From Bacillus benzoevorans (GTDB lineage Bacteria; Bacillota; Bacilli; Bacillales; Cytobacillaceae): 46,332 nucleotides of DNA. Below the pieces are notes generated by a model. That model saw nothing but the letters and a program-made list of their open reading frames with translations, was not told the DNA's origin and searched no databases. Positions within the stretch are counted from its first letter, which is position 1; each line of letters starts with the position of its first letter. Shown in pieces: positions 8,253 to 17,664 of the stretch. Location: contig NZ_JACHGK010000025.1 of assembly GCF_014207535.1 (NCBI RefSeq), forward strand, positions 526-46,857. The letters run 5' to 3'. The position numbers were made by a program, and so were the translations under genes.

Positions 8253-8900
8253 ATGAGTAATGAAACAACAAAAATACCACAGGCGACGGCAAAGAGACTG
8301 CCGTTGTATTATCGCTTTTTGAAAAATCTGCATGCCTCGGGCAAACAAAGGGTTTCGTCTGCTGAATTGAGTGAGGCGGTTAAAGTCGATTCGGCCACTA
8401 TTCGAAGGGATTTTTCGTATTTTGGCGCTTTAGGTAAAAAAGGATATGGATATAATGTTCAGTACTTACTGACATTTTTCAGTAAAACTTTGGATCAGGA
8501 TGAATTGACGAAGGTTGCATTAATCGGAGTGGGAAATCTTGGTACAGCTTTTCTTAATTATAATTTCTTGAAGAATAATAATACAAAAATCGAGGTAGGA
8601 TTTGACGTGGATCCGCAAAAGGTAGGGGGAGAGATCGGTGATGTCCCTGTCTACCATATGGATGATATTGAAAAGGTGATAGCAGAACATGATATTCAAG
8701 TGGCAATTTTAACTATTCCGGCTCCTGTTGCTCAGTCTGTAACAGACCGGCTTGTTCAGGCTAATATCAGAGGGATCTTGAATTTTACACCGGCAAGATT
8801 ATCTGTACCGGGAAATATCCGTGTCCATCATATTGATTTAGCCGTAGAATTGCAGGCACTTGTTTATTTCCTAAAACATTATCCGACCTATGCAGAATAA
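8253..8900 (+). CDS. rex: redox-sensing transcriptional repressor Rex
   Basis: A 215-residue NAD(H)-responsive repressor of fermentation and anaerobic genes; it releases DNA when NADH rises. The N-terminal winged helix (residues ~1-75) contains SSAELSEAVKVDSATIRRD. A Rossmann domain follows with GVGNLGTA (~92-99), and the C-terminus has the helix used for dimer domain swap. The start ATG 8253 with SD AGAGGGGAT matches the usual protein length; an upstream in-frame start codon would add 9 residues without an SD. It is 95 bases after moaC. It corresponds to ydiH of B. subtilis, but tatAy-tatCy do not follow. Confidence 0.95.
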   Translation: MSNETTKIPQATAKRLPLYYRFLKNLHASGKQRVSSAELSEAVKVDSATIRRDFSYFGALGKKGYGYNVQYLLTFFSKTLDQDELTKVALIGVGNLGTAFLNYNFLKNNNTKIEVGFDVDPQKVGGEIGDVPVYHMDDIEKVIAEHDIQVAILTIPAPVAQSVTDRLVQANIRGILNFTPARLSVPGNIRVHHIDLAVELQALVYFLKHYPTYAE

Positions 8901-8934
8901 GATGTTACTGCGTTTATTCAAATTCTTCTGTAAG

Positions 8935-8971
8935 ACAAAAAATGAGCCCGCCATGGACTCATTTTTTTGTC
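8935..8971. terminator. bidirectional terminator between rex and ydiK
   Basis: The arms ACAAAAAATGAG and CTCATTTTTTT, with a GC core, lie between convergent genes. There are A-runs on the left and T-runs on the right, so it can serve both rex and the ydiL-ydiK transcript. Confidence 0.85.
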
Positions 8972-9165
8972 TGTTCATTTTTGGGCTGGAAATGATACCA
9001 AACGATGCGGATTCCGGAGCCTAAATCGAAGGTTGCCAGGACGACTAATAAATAGCTAAAGAAGCCCCAGCCGCCCTCATCATTGACATTTTGAACCGCA
9101 AAAAAGATAAATAAGACTCCTAAAAGAAGATATATGATGCCGGAAAACAGCGATGTTTTTTTCAA
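8959..9165 (-). CDS. ydiK: YdiK-like small membrane protein (DUF4305)
   Basis: A 68-residue protein with two hydrophobic segments (residues ~7-24 and ~34-53) separated by the polar NVNDEGGWG loop. A charged C-terminus follows. Size, topology and position after ydiL match B. subtilis YdiK, whose function is unknown. Its start overlaps the ydiL stop by four bases, so the two are probably translated together. Its 3' end runs into the shared terminator. Confidence 0.8.
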   Translation of the reverse strand: MKKTSLFSGIIYLLLGVLFIFFAVQNVNDEGGWGFFSYLLVVLATFDLGSGIRIVWYHFQPKNEQTKK

Positions 9166-9872
9166 TTAAAATATCCCCCAATAAAGCTTTGCAGCTGTTG
9201 AAATTGCTGGATCTTGTCCTGGTTTAGCTGTAATACGACAACGATCGTGTTCATCGATACATGAGCAAAAATCGGGACAAGTATCCGCTTTGTTTTAACA
9301 TAAAGATAAGCGAATGTAAAACCCATTGCGGAATATAATAGAAGATGTTCCGGTTCACCATGGGCAAAGGCAAAGATAAGCGAACTGATCAGTCCTGCGA
9401 GGAAGAAATTGAATCGCTTATAAAGGCTGCCGAAAATCACTTTTCGAAAAACCACTTCCTCTAATATAGGTCCGATGATGGACGAAATGATGATAATGAT
9501 CGGAGCCGTCTTGATCAGGTTAATGATTTGCTGAGTATTTTCCGATCCGATCTCAATTCCCATTAAGTACTCAATGCTGCCCGCAATGGATTGCGCCATT
9601 AAGGCGAGAAAGATTCCCCCGACTGCCCAGGCAGCAGACTTACTCAGAGGAAGGGCCCCATTATTTCGTACAGAACCATTCATTTCCTTGCGCAAAAGAA
9701 AAAGAGTGATGATTAAGGCGGCTATAAAACTGAGCACCAGCCATGCTGAAACAGAGAAGCCTTCTTCCAGTCCAAACCTTGCGCCAATCATGGACATCAG
9801 CGGAACCCCAATAAAACTGGAAAGCTGCATGACGATATACGTAATTAATATGAATCCATATTCCTTTTTCAA
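9162..9872 (-). CDS. ydiL: CPBP family intramembrane protease (YdiL)
   Basis: A 236-residue integral membrane protein with about seven to eight hydrophobic segments. The CPBP/Abi motifs are present: EEVVFR (residues ~138-143), a catalytic His in FAHGEPEH (~H171), and FAHVSMNT with His and Asn (~H204, N208). Family members are membrane glutamate proteases related to CAAX prenyl endopeptidases; here the substrate is unknown. It is transcribed away from groES and overlaps ydiK by four bases. Confidence 0.88.
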   Translation of the reverse strand: MKKEYGFILITYIVMQLSSFIGVPLMSMIGARFGLEEGFSVSAWLVLSFIAALIITLFLLRKEMNGSVRNNGALPLSKSAAWAVGGIFLALMAQSIAGSIEYLMGIEIGSENTQQIINLIKTAPIIIIISSIIGPILEEVVFRKVIFGSLYKRFNFFLAGLISSLIFAFAHGEPEHLLLYSAMGFTFAYLYVKTKRILVPIFAHVSMNTIVVVLQLNQDKIQQFQQLQSFIGGYFN

Positions 9873-10092
9873 TAGTAAGTCTCCTTATTAGACTGTCTTA
9901 CTTTTGCAGCCGTTATGATTCTTTTCATACTTAACGCCCCACAATATTTTAACAATAAATGTACACAATCTTCAAATAGAACACATTTAGCCATGTTAAA
10001 ATAACTTTCTTGATGAATATGGATTAAAAAAGTTTGTTTTAAGAAATACTACATTCGGGTTAAAAAAATTTAATAAATTTTCTATTTGCGGC

Positions 10093-10121
10093 TTGCAAAA
10101 AGAAGTCAGATTTATTAATAT
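10093..10121 (+). promoter_or_regulatory. sigma-A promoter of groESL
   Basis: TTGCAA (10093-10098), a 17-base spacer and TAATAT (10116-10121). The expected transcript start falls just before or within the CIRCE operator. Confidence 0.75.
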
Positions 10122-10131
10122 TATAAATGTG

Positions 10132-10158
10132 TTAGCACTCAGGTGATGTGAGTGCTAA
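10132..10158 (+). promoter_or_regulatory. CIRCE operator (HrcA binding site)
   Basis: A perfect inverted repeat, TTAGCACTC, 9 bases, GAGTGCTAA. This is the canonical heat-shock operator bound by HrcA, placed between the promoter and groES, so the operon is of class I heat-shock type. Confidence 0.98.
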
Positions 10159-10202
10159 TAAAAAACTAAAAACTTACATATCATTTGAGGAGGTTGTTTC
10201 AT

Positions 10203-10487
10203 TTGTTAAAGCCATTAGGTGATCGCGTTATAATCGAGCTTGTTGAATCAGAGGAAAAAACTGCAAGCGGTATTGTTTTACCGGATTCTGCTAAGGAAAA
10301 GCCTCAAGAAGGTAAAGTTGTTGCTGTAGGTTCCGGCCGCGTTCTTGAGAATGGTGAGCGTCTTGCCCTAGAAGTTTCAGCTGGCGATCGCATTATCTTC
10401 TCAAAATACTCTGGTACTGAAGTAAAATATGACGGCAAAGAATATTTAATTCTGCGCGACAGTGATATCTTAGCAATCGTTCAATAA
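10203..10487 (+). CDS. groES: co-chaperonin GroES
   Basis: A 94-residue co-chaperonin that caps the GroEL folding chamber. The sequence starts LKPLGDRVIIELVESEEKTA and has the mobile loop ASGIVLPDSAKEKPQEG (residues ~24-40). The start is the rare TTG at 10203: SD GAGGAGG (10187-10193) has 9 bases of spacing, and the length fits. The same TTG start occurs in B. subtilis. It is followed by groEL after 69 bases and controlled by the upstream CIRCE. Confidence 0.97.
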   Translation: MLKPLGDRVIIELVESEEKTASGIVLPDSAKEKPQEGKVVAVGSGRVLENGERLALEVSAGDRIIFSKYSGTEVKYDGKEYLILRDSDILAIVQ

Positions 10488-10556
10488 TAACAATCATTAA
10501 AATAACAATATTAGTGTTTTTACTTAGAATATGAAAATTTGAGGAGGTTATTCATC

Positions 10557-12185
<1,629 letters not shown>

Positions 12186-12197
12186 TAAGCCGCTTCA

Positions 12198-12215
12198 CCC
12201 CTTGATATATAAGGG
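12198..12215. other. attachment-site-like motif after groEL
   Basis: An 18-base stretch from TTGATATA to GGGTTTT matches another at 16110-16129 in about 15 of 18 positions. Both are followed by a TAAC(A/G)TTTTGC block. It resembles tyrosine-recombinase core sites, but no integrase gene is in the window. This is inference only. Confidence 0.25.
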
Positions 12216-12272
12216 TTTTATGTAAGATGAGAGTGGATTGTTAACATTTTGCTAATATTGAGGATATTAATC

Positions 12273-12318
12273 GAGGCTTCTCATAAGTTCATTGAACTTG
12301 GGGGAAGCCTCTTTTATT
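12273..12318 (+). terminator. intrinsic terminator of groESL
   Basis: GAGGCTTC (12273-12280) pairs with GAAGCCTC (12304-12311). The inner stem AAGTTC/GAACTT is stacked on it, and the T-rich tail TTTTATTATTT follows. Confidence 0.9.
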
Positions 12319-12447
12319 ATTTGTAAAAGTAAAATTGATGTAATAAGAAAGTTCCTTTTAGAGTAGGGCAGCCTAGTTTCATATGTTTAATTTAGGTACA
12401 TGCGTGATACAATTGAAAAAATATATATGAAATGAAAGAGATGGTTA

Positions 12448-12513
12448 GCAAGGAGGTACTTTGGCATCTGATGTTGTCAGTCAATGGTGGACTCCTTGCG
12501 AAAGGGGTATAAA
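12448..12513 (+). promoter_or_regulatory. leader hairpin and 13-codon leader peptide before the SEC-C gene
   Basis: GCAAGGAG (12448-12455) can pair with CTCCTTGC (12492-12499), hiding a perfect SD (AAGGAGGT). Between them, ATG 12471 opens a 13-codon reading frame that ends with TAA at 12510-12512, one base before the SEC-C start at 12514. The SD-to-ATG spacing of 13 is long, so translation of the peptide is uncertain. Confidence 0.4.
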
Positions 12514-13650
12514 ATGGCAGTTAATAAAAACAAGAATCAAAATAATAAAATCATAGGAATCGCTTCCTTAAAGGAAGGGCTATCTGCTTTAAAGGTCGCA
12601 GATCTTCATGATATTCGGAAAAAGCTGCAAATCAAAAATATAAGTTCCTTGAAAAAAGCGGAGTTAATTCAATATTTGGCGGTGGAAGTCCCTATTCTTG
12701 TCAGTAATATTATCAGACAGTTCGATGAGCGGCGATTATTTTTAATAAAAAGTATCATTGCCAATAGTGGAGTTATTAGCGCAAAGGATAAAGAAATAGA
12801 GGAGATGGAGTATTTCCCTAAAACTGGTTTTATGTTTACTGGTTTTCGGAATGGCGATCCAGTCGTCATGATTCCTTTGGAATTATTGCCTTCTCTAGAG
12901 GAGATCGTTCGAGACGAAACGATACTTGCAGATGTTAAGCGGAATACGGATTGGATAAAGATTACTCGAGGATTACTCTATTACTATGGAACAGTGCCGC
13001 ATAACAAGTTAGTCGATTTAGTTGAGAAATATATGCCTATTCACCCACATTATCTCGACTTCAATCATGCTATTTTTGATGCGATGGAATACTACCAAGA
13101 AATATACATTGACGGGTATGGCTATTCTTACTGGGAAGTGCTAGATCCTTTAGTTATTTTAGAGGAGCAGGCATCTAGAAAGACTATTGACTACTATCCA
13201 TTCACGAAGAAACAGCTTCTTGAAGCAGGTGAAACGGGCTTTGTGGAGCGTCCAAAGGGTTTTTCACAACTTTTATCGCTATTTACACAGGAGTATCGAA
13301 TGCCAAAACAAGAGGCAATGGAGCTTGTTGAGGACTGTATAATGAATGTGAAATTAGGCGCTCAACCTGGTCAGCTTCTTCAATATTTACAGACGGAACT
13401 CATATTCGAAAACTTAGAAGCTGTGCAAAGATTGATGGATGCTGTTGTTCTAATAATGAATAATACGAGGGAATGGTATTTAAAGGGATTTACATCAGAA
13501 GAGTTATTCGCGCAGGAGAAGAAGGAATTACTGCCCTTTCCCAATAAAAAAGGAGAGGTCATTAGTCTCCAAACTCGTCAAAAGGTTGGCAGAAACGATC
13601 CTTGTCCTTGTGGGAGCGGAAAGAAATTTAAGAAATGTTGTGGAAATTGA
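12514..13650 (+). CDS. SEC-C domain protein with an N-terminal SAP/Rho-N-like domain
   Basis: A 378-residue protein of unknown role. Residues ~23-56 (LSALKVADLHDIRKKLQI... ELIQYL) look like a SAP or Rho-N helix-extended-loop-helix fold, which often binds nucleic acid. The middle ~280 residues are mostly helical and unrecognised. The C-terminus is a clear SEC-C zinc motif, GRNDPCPCGSGKKFKKCCG (CxC...CC), also found at the end of SecA and many accessory proteins. ATG 12514 with SD AAAGGGG is the best start; a GTG at 12484 would extend it across the leader. The lead-in structure suggests translational control. It begins an accessory block right after groEL, followed by a small gene after 23 bases. 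Confidence 0.75.
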   Translation: MAVNKNKNQNNKIIGIASLKEGLSALKVADLHDIRKKLQIKNISSLKKAELIQYLAVEVPILVSNIIRQFDERRLFLIKSIIANSGVISAKDKEIEEMEYFPKTGFMFTGFRNGDPVVMIPLELLPSLEEIVRDETILADVKRNTDWIKITRGLLYYYGTVPHNKLVDLVEKYMPIHPHYLDFNHAIFDAMEYYQEIYIDGYGYSYWEVLDPLVILEEQASRKTIDYYPFTKKQLLEAGETGFVERPKGFSQLLSLFTQEYRMPKQEAMELVEDCIMNVKLGAQPGQLLQYLQTELIFENLEAVQRLMDAVVLIMNNTREWYLKGFTSEELFAQEKKELLPFPNKKGEVISLQTRQKVGRNDPCPCGSGKKFKKCCGN

Positions 13651-13679
13651 AAATCTAGAAGGACACGGAGAATATGGTG

Positions 13680-13988
13680 ATGGCGGTAAAATGGAATTCA
13701 CAAGCTTGGGCAGAGGCTAAAAAACGCTGCCGTTTAAATGAGGCTGATATCCAAATGGCTAAGGAGTTAGGGATGACACCGAAGAGTTTAATTAAAAATA
13801 TCCCTGCACCTAATCAGCAATGGAAAGCACCTGTAAAAGTATGGATTCGTGATCTATATGAGGAGAAGTTCGATAGGGTTCTAACAGTTAAGCCCGTTCT
13901 CAGTGAAGAAATAAAAAGAAAAACCAAAAAGCAAGAAGAGCAGATTATTTCTGAACGCTGGATTGATGAGGAGGACTTACCATTTTGA
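13680..13988 (+). CDS. conserved hypothetical protein, basic, 102 residues
   Basis: I do not recognise a named family. The protein is hydrophilic, begins MAVKWNSQAWAEAKKRCRLNEADIQMAKELGM, and holds the segment PKSLIKNIPAPNQQWKAPVKVWIRDLYEEKF. The C-terminal half is rich in Lys and Glu and ends in an acidic EEDLPF. There is no signal peptide or membrane segment. Three start codons overlap at 13674, 13677 and 13680; ATG 13680 has the best spacing to GGAG. It lies 29 bases after the SEC-C gene on the same strand, so the two probably share a transcript and perhaps a function. Confidence 0.65.
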   Translation: MAVKWNSQAWAEAKKRCRLNEADIQMAKELGMTPKSLIKNIPAPNQQWKAPVKVWIRDLYEEKFDRVLTVKPVLSEEIKRKTKKQEEQIISERWIDEEDLPF

Positions 13989-14123
13989 AGAAATCTAAGA
14001 GAGCGGCGGTATTATAAGAAAAAGGGCTTTCGTACCCAAAAAGATGTAAAAAGTGTCGTAACGAAAGGGAGAACGAATTCTTTTATTAACAAGGAAACCT
14101 CTCGAGGAGCGAATGAATGATAG

Positions 14124-14696
14124 ATGAAAGGTACTCAGCAATCTACGAAGCGGGGTGAATCATTTTTGAAGAAAAATAGAATATTCCTCAAATCTAAAAA
14201 AGGTCAAATAACAGTACTAATTATTTTTATCATGTTTAGTTTTCTGGGATATCGGTTTTGGGCTGCTGCTTCTAAGAACTCTGAACAGAGATAAATTGCT
14301 GACATTGTCAAAGAGCGAGACGAGCAGGGTAGAGTTACAGATGGTGAAGGTACAACGGAAAGATTATTCCCATTAGATATGAGCGAAGTAGAAATTCAAT
14401 ATGTGATTCATCATATGAGCCACCAAAAGGTCAAAGCTGATAAGAAATGGGGACAACTACAAATAACACCGGAAAGAATCGATCGTCTAATCAAAGTGGT
14501 GCAAGTCAATAAACAAGAATACGATTATCCGAGTTTATATATAAATATATTAAATCGATGGAAGGAAAACGATTTTTCTTCAGCAGTATCCGATCATAAT
14601 AAATTATGGGAAATACAAGCTGGAAACATAGGGGAGGCTAAGCGTTTATTATCTCCAAAAGAAGAAAAAGAATATATTGAGAAATATTTTGAATAA
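14124..14696 (+). pseudogene. DUF6241-like gene, broken by a nonsense codon (copy 1)
   Basis: This is a close copy of the intact gene at 17623-18195; by eye there are fewer than ~20 differences over 573 bases. Codon 57, CAA in the intact copy, is TAA here (14292-14294), so translation from the normal start stops soon after the membrane segment. The downstream part stays open, and ATG 14379 could start a 105-residue product with no membrane anchor. No SD precedes that ATG, so I call it a pseudogene. The copied unit includes the upstream bases from ~14114 and the terminator. A sequencing error is possible but unlikely to be judged from here. Confidence 0.75.
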
Positions 14697-14706
14697 CATG
14701 CCATTT

Positions 14707-14752
14707 GGTGCTGTCACTTGTCGAAATCGACAAGTGACACAGGCACCTTTTT
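14707..14752 (+). terminator. strong intrinsic terminator after DUF6241 copy 1
   Basis: GGTGC/GCACC closes an 11-bp perfect inner stem (14713-14723 with 14728-14738) with a 4-base loop. TTTTT follows. It belongs to a family of three similar hairpins in this block. Confidence 0.92.
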
Positions 14753-14817
14753 CAGTAATGTTCGATACGAAAGAAACCCCTACTTCAAATTTTTATTCAA
14801 AAATTAAGTGGTGGGAG

Positions 14818-14848
14818 TATTTATATACGCATTAATGCGCCATTAGGC
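14818..14848. repeat. 31-bp direct repeat, left copy (remnant of a gene 3' end)
   Basis: It matches 16246-16276 with two differences. At the right copy the sequence encodes the last residues (GALMRI and stop) of the minus-strand gene at 16249-17103. The left copy is thus a fragment of that gene's end, cut off at ~14849. Confidence 0.7.
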
Positions 14849-15041
14849 GTTAGTATCTAAAAAGTAGATATTTAATAATAAAATGTATCGATAAAATAAT
14901 CTCATATTAGAATAACATTTGTTTATAATTTAGGTAAGGTATGCGTAGCAATTAGCTTAAGATGACTGTCAATGTATGCGGTTTCACATAGGCGTTTTGA
15001 GCCATTTTCGTACACTTTTTTGATTTTCCCTTCATGGCATT

Positions 15042-15206
15042 TTGAGAAAACAAAGATATCCCTACAGACAGATCATAGGAGATAAACCAATATGGCCTGT
15101 AAAGATTAAGAATCCCTTTGTTAAAGCTGTTATGTTCACTGTTGCAATATTTATAATTTTTCCGCCAATCATGATGATAGTTGTGCTATCCTTTGTTAAG
15201 CTATAG
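15042..15206 (+). CDS. possible small single-span membrane protein
   Basis: An open frame of ~54 codons, bounded by TGA near 15021 and TAG 15204-15206. It encodes a basic N-terminus (KQRYPYRQIIGDK) and then a hydrophobic span, VMFTVAIFIIFPPIMMIVVL. It ends 24 bases before the PP2C-like gene. The start is uncertain: TTG 15042 gives the full length but has no SD, and the first ATG falls inside the hydrophobic span. It may be the decayed 3' end of a longer gene brought in with the phosphatase. No family is recognised. Confidence 0.35.
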   Translation: MRKQRYPYRQIIGDKPIWPVKIKNPFVKAVMFTVAIFIIFPPIMMIVVLSFVKL

Positions 15207-15230
15207 TGGAATAAGTGAGGCGTAAGCAAA

Positions 15231-16067
15231 ATGAAAATTGATTTTTATACAGATACAGTAAAGAAAAGCAATGAAGATATATACGGAATAACAAAGAGTG
15301 GAGCATTTGTATTAGATGGCGCATCCGCCCTTACAGACAAAAACTACACATCATCTGGAAACGATGTAACTTGGATGGTTAATTGGTGGAAGGAATATCT
15401 TGAAAAGAACCTTGATAATACAGACTATTCTATTCAAGAGATTTTAGCGGAAGGAATAGACCATTTTAACAAGGGGTACGGAAAATTTGTAGACCTTTCA
15501 ACACTTAAGGCCTATGAGCAGCTGTCAGCAGGAATTGCCATAGTCAGGAAAAACGGAGACTTTCTTGAATCCTATGTGTTGGGAGATGTTGAGATTACAA
15601 TTGAGGGCAAAGATAGGGAGTTTATTGTTATTACAGATAACTCAATTAAGAACCTTGATAATGGGGTCATACAGATAATGGGACGGAACAAAAAAAGAAA
15701 GGACCAGTATGTCTTCAAGGAATTTACGCAGGAGGAACTTGACATTCTCAGATTAAACAGATCTAAAATGAACGATCCGAGAGGCTACTTTATATTGAGC
15801 CACAAGAAAGAAGCAGTTGACAGGGGTATATACAAAACAATACCCGTTGAATCTATTGAAAGATGCCTGCTTGCCACAGATGGACTGGGACCCTTAAGTT
15901 ATAGGTATTCAAAAAAGAGCCTTCTTGATAGGATTAGAGAAAAAGGTGCCCAAGAGCTTATTAAAGAATTGAGAAATCTGGAGAAGTCGGACATAGACAA
16001 AAGAAACATAGGCAGACTGAAAACCCACGATGATGCAACACTTGTTTATCTGGATCTCAGTTTTTAA
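15231..16067 (+). CDS. PP2C-family protein phosphatase-like protein
   Basis: A 278-residue soluble protein with the scattered motifs of metal-dependent PP2C Ser/Thr phosphatases. These are SNED (residues ~13-16), VLDGAS (27-32, metal-binding Asp), SAGIAIV (~99-105), LGD (117-119), ATDGLG (215-220) and HDDAT (266-270). All main metal-binding acids appear to be there, so it is probably active, though its overall similarity to known families looks low. SD GTGAGG precedes ATG 15231. No partner kinase is in the window. It is flanked by a 31-bp direct repeat and a terminator, which suggests a mobile or recently acquired cassette. The substrate cannot be inferred. Confidence 0.8.
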   Translation: MKIDFYTDTVKKSNEDIYGITKSGAFVLDGASALTDKNYTSSGNDVTWMVNWWKEYLEKNLDNTDYSIQEILAEGIDHFNKGYGKFVDLSTLKAYEQLSAGIAIVRKNGDFLESYVLGDVEITIEGKDREFIVITDNSIKNLDNGVIQIMGRNKKRKDQYVFKEFTQEELDILRLNRSKMNDPRGYFILSHKKEAVDRGIYKTIPVESIERCLLATDGLGPLSYRYSKKSLLDRIREKGAQELIKELRNLEKSDIDKRNIGRLKTHDDATLVYLDLSF

Positions 16068-16100
16068 CTTCATTCAGCAGAAGTCCTTTGATGGAATAAA

Positions 16101-16157
16101 GTCCCCAACCTTTGATATAAGTGGGTTTTGATCGCTAACGTTTTGCAAAATGGGGAC
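16101..16157. other. attachment-site-like element with GTCCCC/GGGGAC ends
   Basis: GTCCCC (16101-16106) and GGGGAC (16152-16157) form 6-bp inverted ends. Inside is the TTGATATA...GGGTTTT stretch similar to 12198-12215. It could be a recombination core site or a small repeat. No recombinase is near. Confidence 0.3.
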
Positions 16158-16203
16158 TAGTTCAAGGTTCAAATATGTTACTATATTTACTAATATCACA
16201 ATT

Positions 16204-16246
16204 GGTGCCTGTCATTATCGATTTTGATTAGTGACAAGCACCTTTT
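16204..16246 (+). terminator. intrinsic terminator between convergent genes
   Basis: GGTGC/GCACC closes an imperfect TGTCA...TGACA stem, then TTTT. It is related to the hairpins at 14707 and 18206 and serves the PP2C transcript. Confidence 0.8.
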
Positions 16247-16276
16247 ATTTATATTCGCATTAATGCGCCATTTGGC
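16246..16276. repeat. 31-bp direct repeat, right copy
   Basis: It matches 14818-14848 with two differences and includes the 3' end of the coiled-coil gene. Together the copies bracket the ~1.4-kb PP2C cassette. Confidence 0.7.
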
Positions 16277-17103
16277 TCTGGTAAATCTTCTTTCCTGATT
16301 CGATTCATTCTGCAAAAATGTTCAAAAAAGTTCTGTGCTAGTTCTCGTTCATGTGTGTCGCTTTTCAAAGAAACCATATCGAGTAAAATTTGAGTCATCC
16401 ATACATTATCAAAATAACGGAATTTACCTGTATTCCAAGTCATACTACGAGGGGATTTTTCATTTAAATAGTATTTCCAAAAGGGCATGCCGGCAGATTG
16501 CTGTTCTGTGAGTTGTAGTCTGTATTCCGAATGAGCAGGAATATATCCATCTTCACAAAACTTACCGATAAACTTTTCATTCGCCATAAAAGCACCTAAG
16601 ATACGTCTGTCTTTTTCAGGCATACTGGATTCTCTTGCTGTTAAAAGGACAACACTATTTTGATAGATGCGGCTAGGTATTTTTGGCGTTCCTTTGTTAT
16701 TACCGCTTTTTATTGCGCCTGTAAACACTTTCCACTCTGTGAAAATCTGGCTAAGTTCTTCGGCGTCACACCAAAAAGCCATTTGTGATTCGGGATGAAG
16801 TTTATGATTCTTCATGAGTTTTTCATGTTCCGAGCGAAGTTGCTGTTCCTTACGCTGTAGTCTTTTTTCTTCTTCTTTTTCCTGTTCTTCCTTCTCCCGT
16901 TCGATTTTCCTTTTTTGTAAAACCTTTTCAAGTGAATCGGCAGAACTTTTATCATGCAGCTCTAGGTGATTTCCAAATGCATCGGGAAAAACAAACTTTT
17001 TATTTTCCGTTGCGAAATGTATTTCTATGATGGATCCATTATGTTTCACAACACTTCCTTTGCCGAAACGCTTGTGTGTTACTTCCTTATTGATTAGATT
17101 CAT
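16249..17103 (-). CDS. uncharacterised protein with SH3-like N-terminus and coiled coil
   Basis: A 284-residue soluble protein. The N-terminal ~50 residues (VTHKRFGKGSVVKHNGSIIEIHF) read like a small beta-barrel of the CarD/DUF3553 type that carries a GxG turn. Residues ~55-100 are a strongly charged coiled coil (KIEREKEEQEKEEEKRLQRKE). A ~180-residue C-terminal domain follows with no recognised motif. SD GGAGG precedes the ATG at 17103 on the minus strand. The gene is convergent with the PP2C gene and divergent from DUF6241 copy 2. The fold names are inference, and I do not know a function. Confidence 0.7.
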   Translation of the reverse strand: MNLINKEVTHKRFGKGSVVKHNGSIIEIHFATENKKFVFPDAFGNHLELHDKSSADSLEKVLQKRKIEREKEEQEKEEEKRLQRKEQQLRSEHEKLMKNHKLHPESQMAFWCDAEELSQIFTEWKVFTGAIKSGNNKGTPKIPSRIYQNSVVLLTARESSMPEKDRRILGAFMANEKFIGKFCEDGYIPAHSEYRLQLTEQQSAGMPFWKYYLNEKSPRSMTWNTGKFRYFDNVWMTQILLDMVSLKSDTHERELAQNFFEHFCRMNRIRKEDLPEPNGALMRI

Positions 17104-17459
17104 TATTTTTATCCTCCCTGTAATACAGAACTTTATTCACTCAATTAGAGTCACTTGTGAGTCCCATTCAACTACCGTGTATTTCGAGATAGCTCTCTTA
17201 TTGTTGAAGCCGAAGTTTCTGCAGTGCCTTTTCTCCTATCTGGTTGATGCCCTTCACAGGTGACTTTCAATACTTTAACTACCAGTTCCATTACAACTTT
17301 CCTTTTTCCTAAGTTCCTTCGATTTGATGAAGAAGGGATATAAAAAAAAACGTACCCAAATTCTATCTACAAAAAGATTACATGAGAATTTGAAATACGA
17401 TTTTAAAAAATATTGTAATTTTATTGTAACATATTTTCAAGGATATCACAAATTTGGTA

Positions 17460-17489
17460 TTGACAGTATAATTTTTTATGGTGTAAAAT
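17460..17489 (+). promoter_or_regulatory. candidate sigma-A promoter of DUF6241 copy 2
   Basis: TTGACA (17460-17465), an 18-base spacer and TAAAAT (17484-17489). The rest of the ~520-base divergent spacer (17104-17622) is AT-rich, and I see no gene in it. Confidence 0.55.
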
Positions 17490-17664
17490 AAAATTTTATT
17501 TTCCTTTCTGATGGATTATGGGGATATATAGATGGAAAAATGTATATGTCACCGTCTCCTTCGACAAAGCATCAACGTATATCCATGAGATTGTCATCCC
17601 AACTATTTAACATGAATGATAGATGAAAGGTATTCAGCAATCTACGAAGCGGGGTGAATCATTT

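Noticed and set aside
9574..9891. Plus-strand ORF antisense to ydiL
   Set aside because: A shadow of the protease gene with no start signal.
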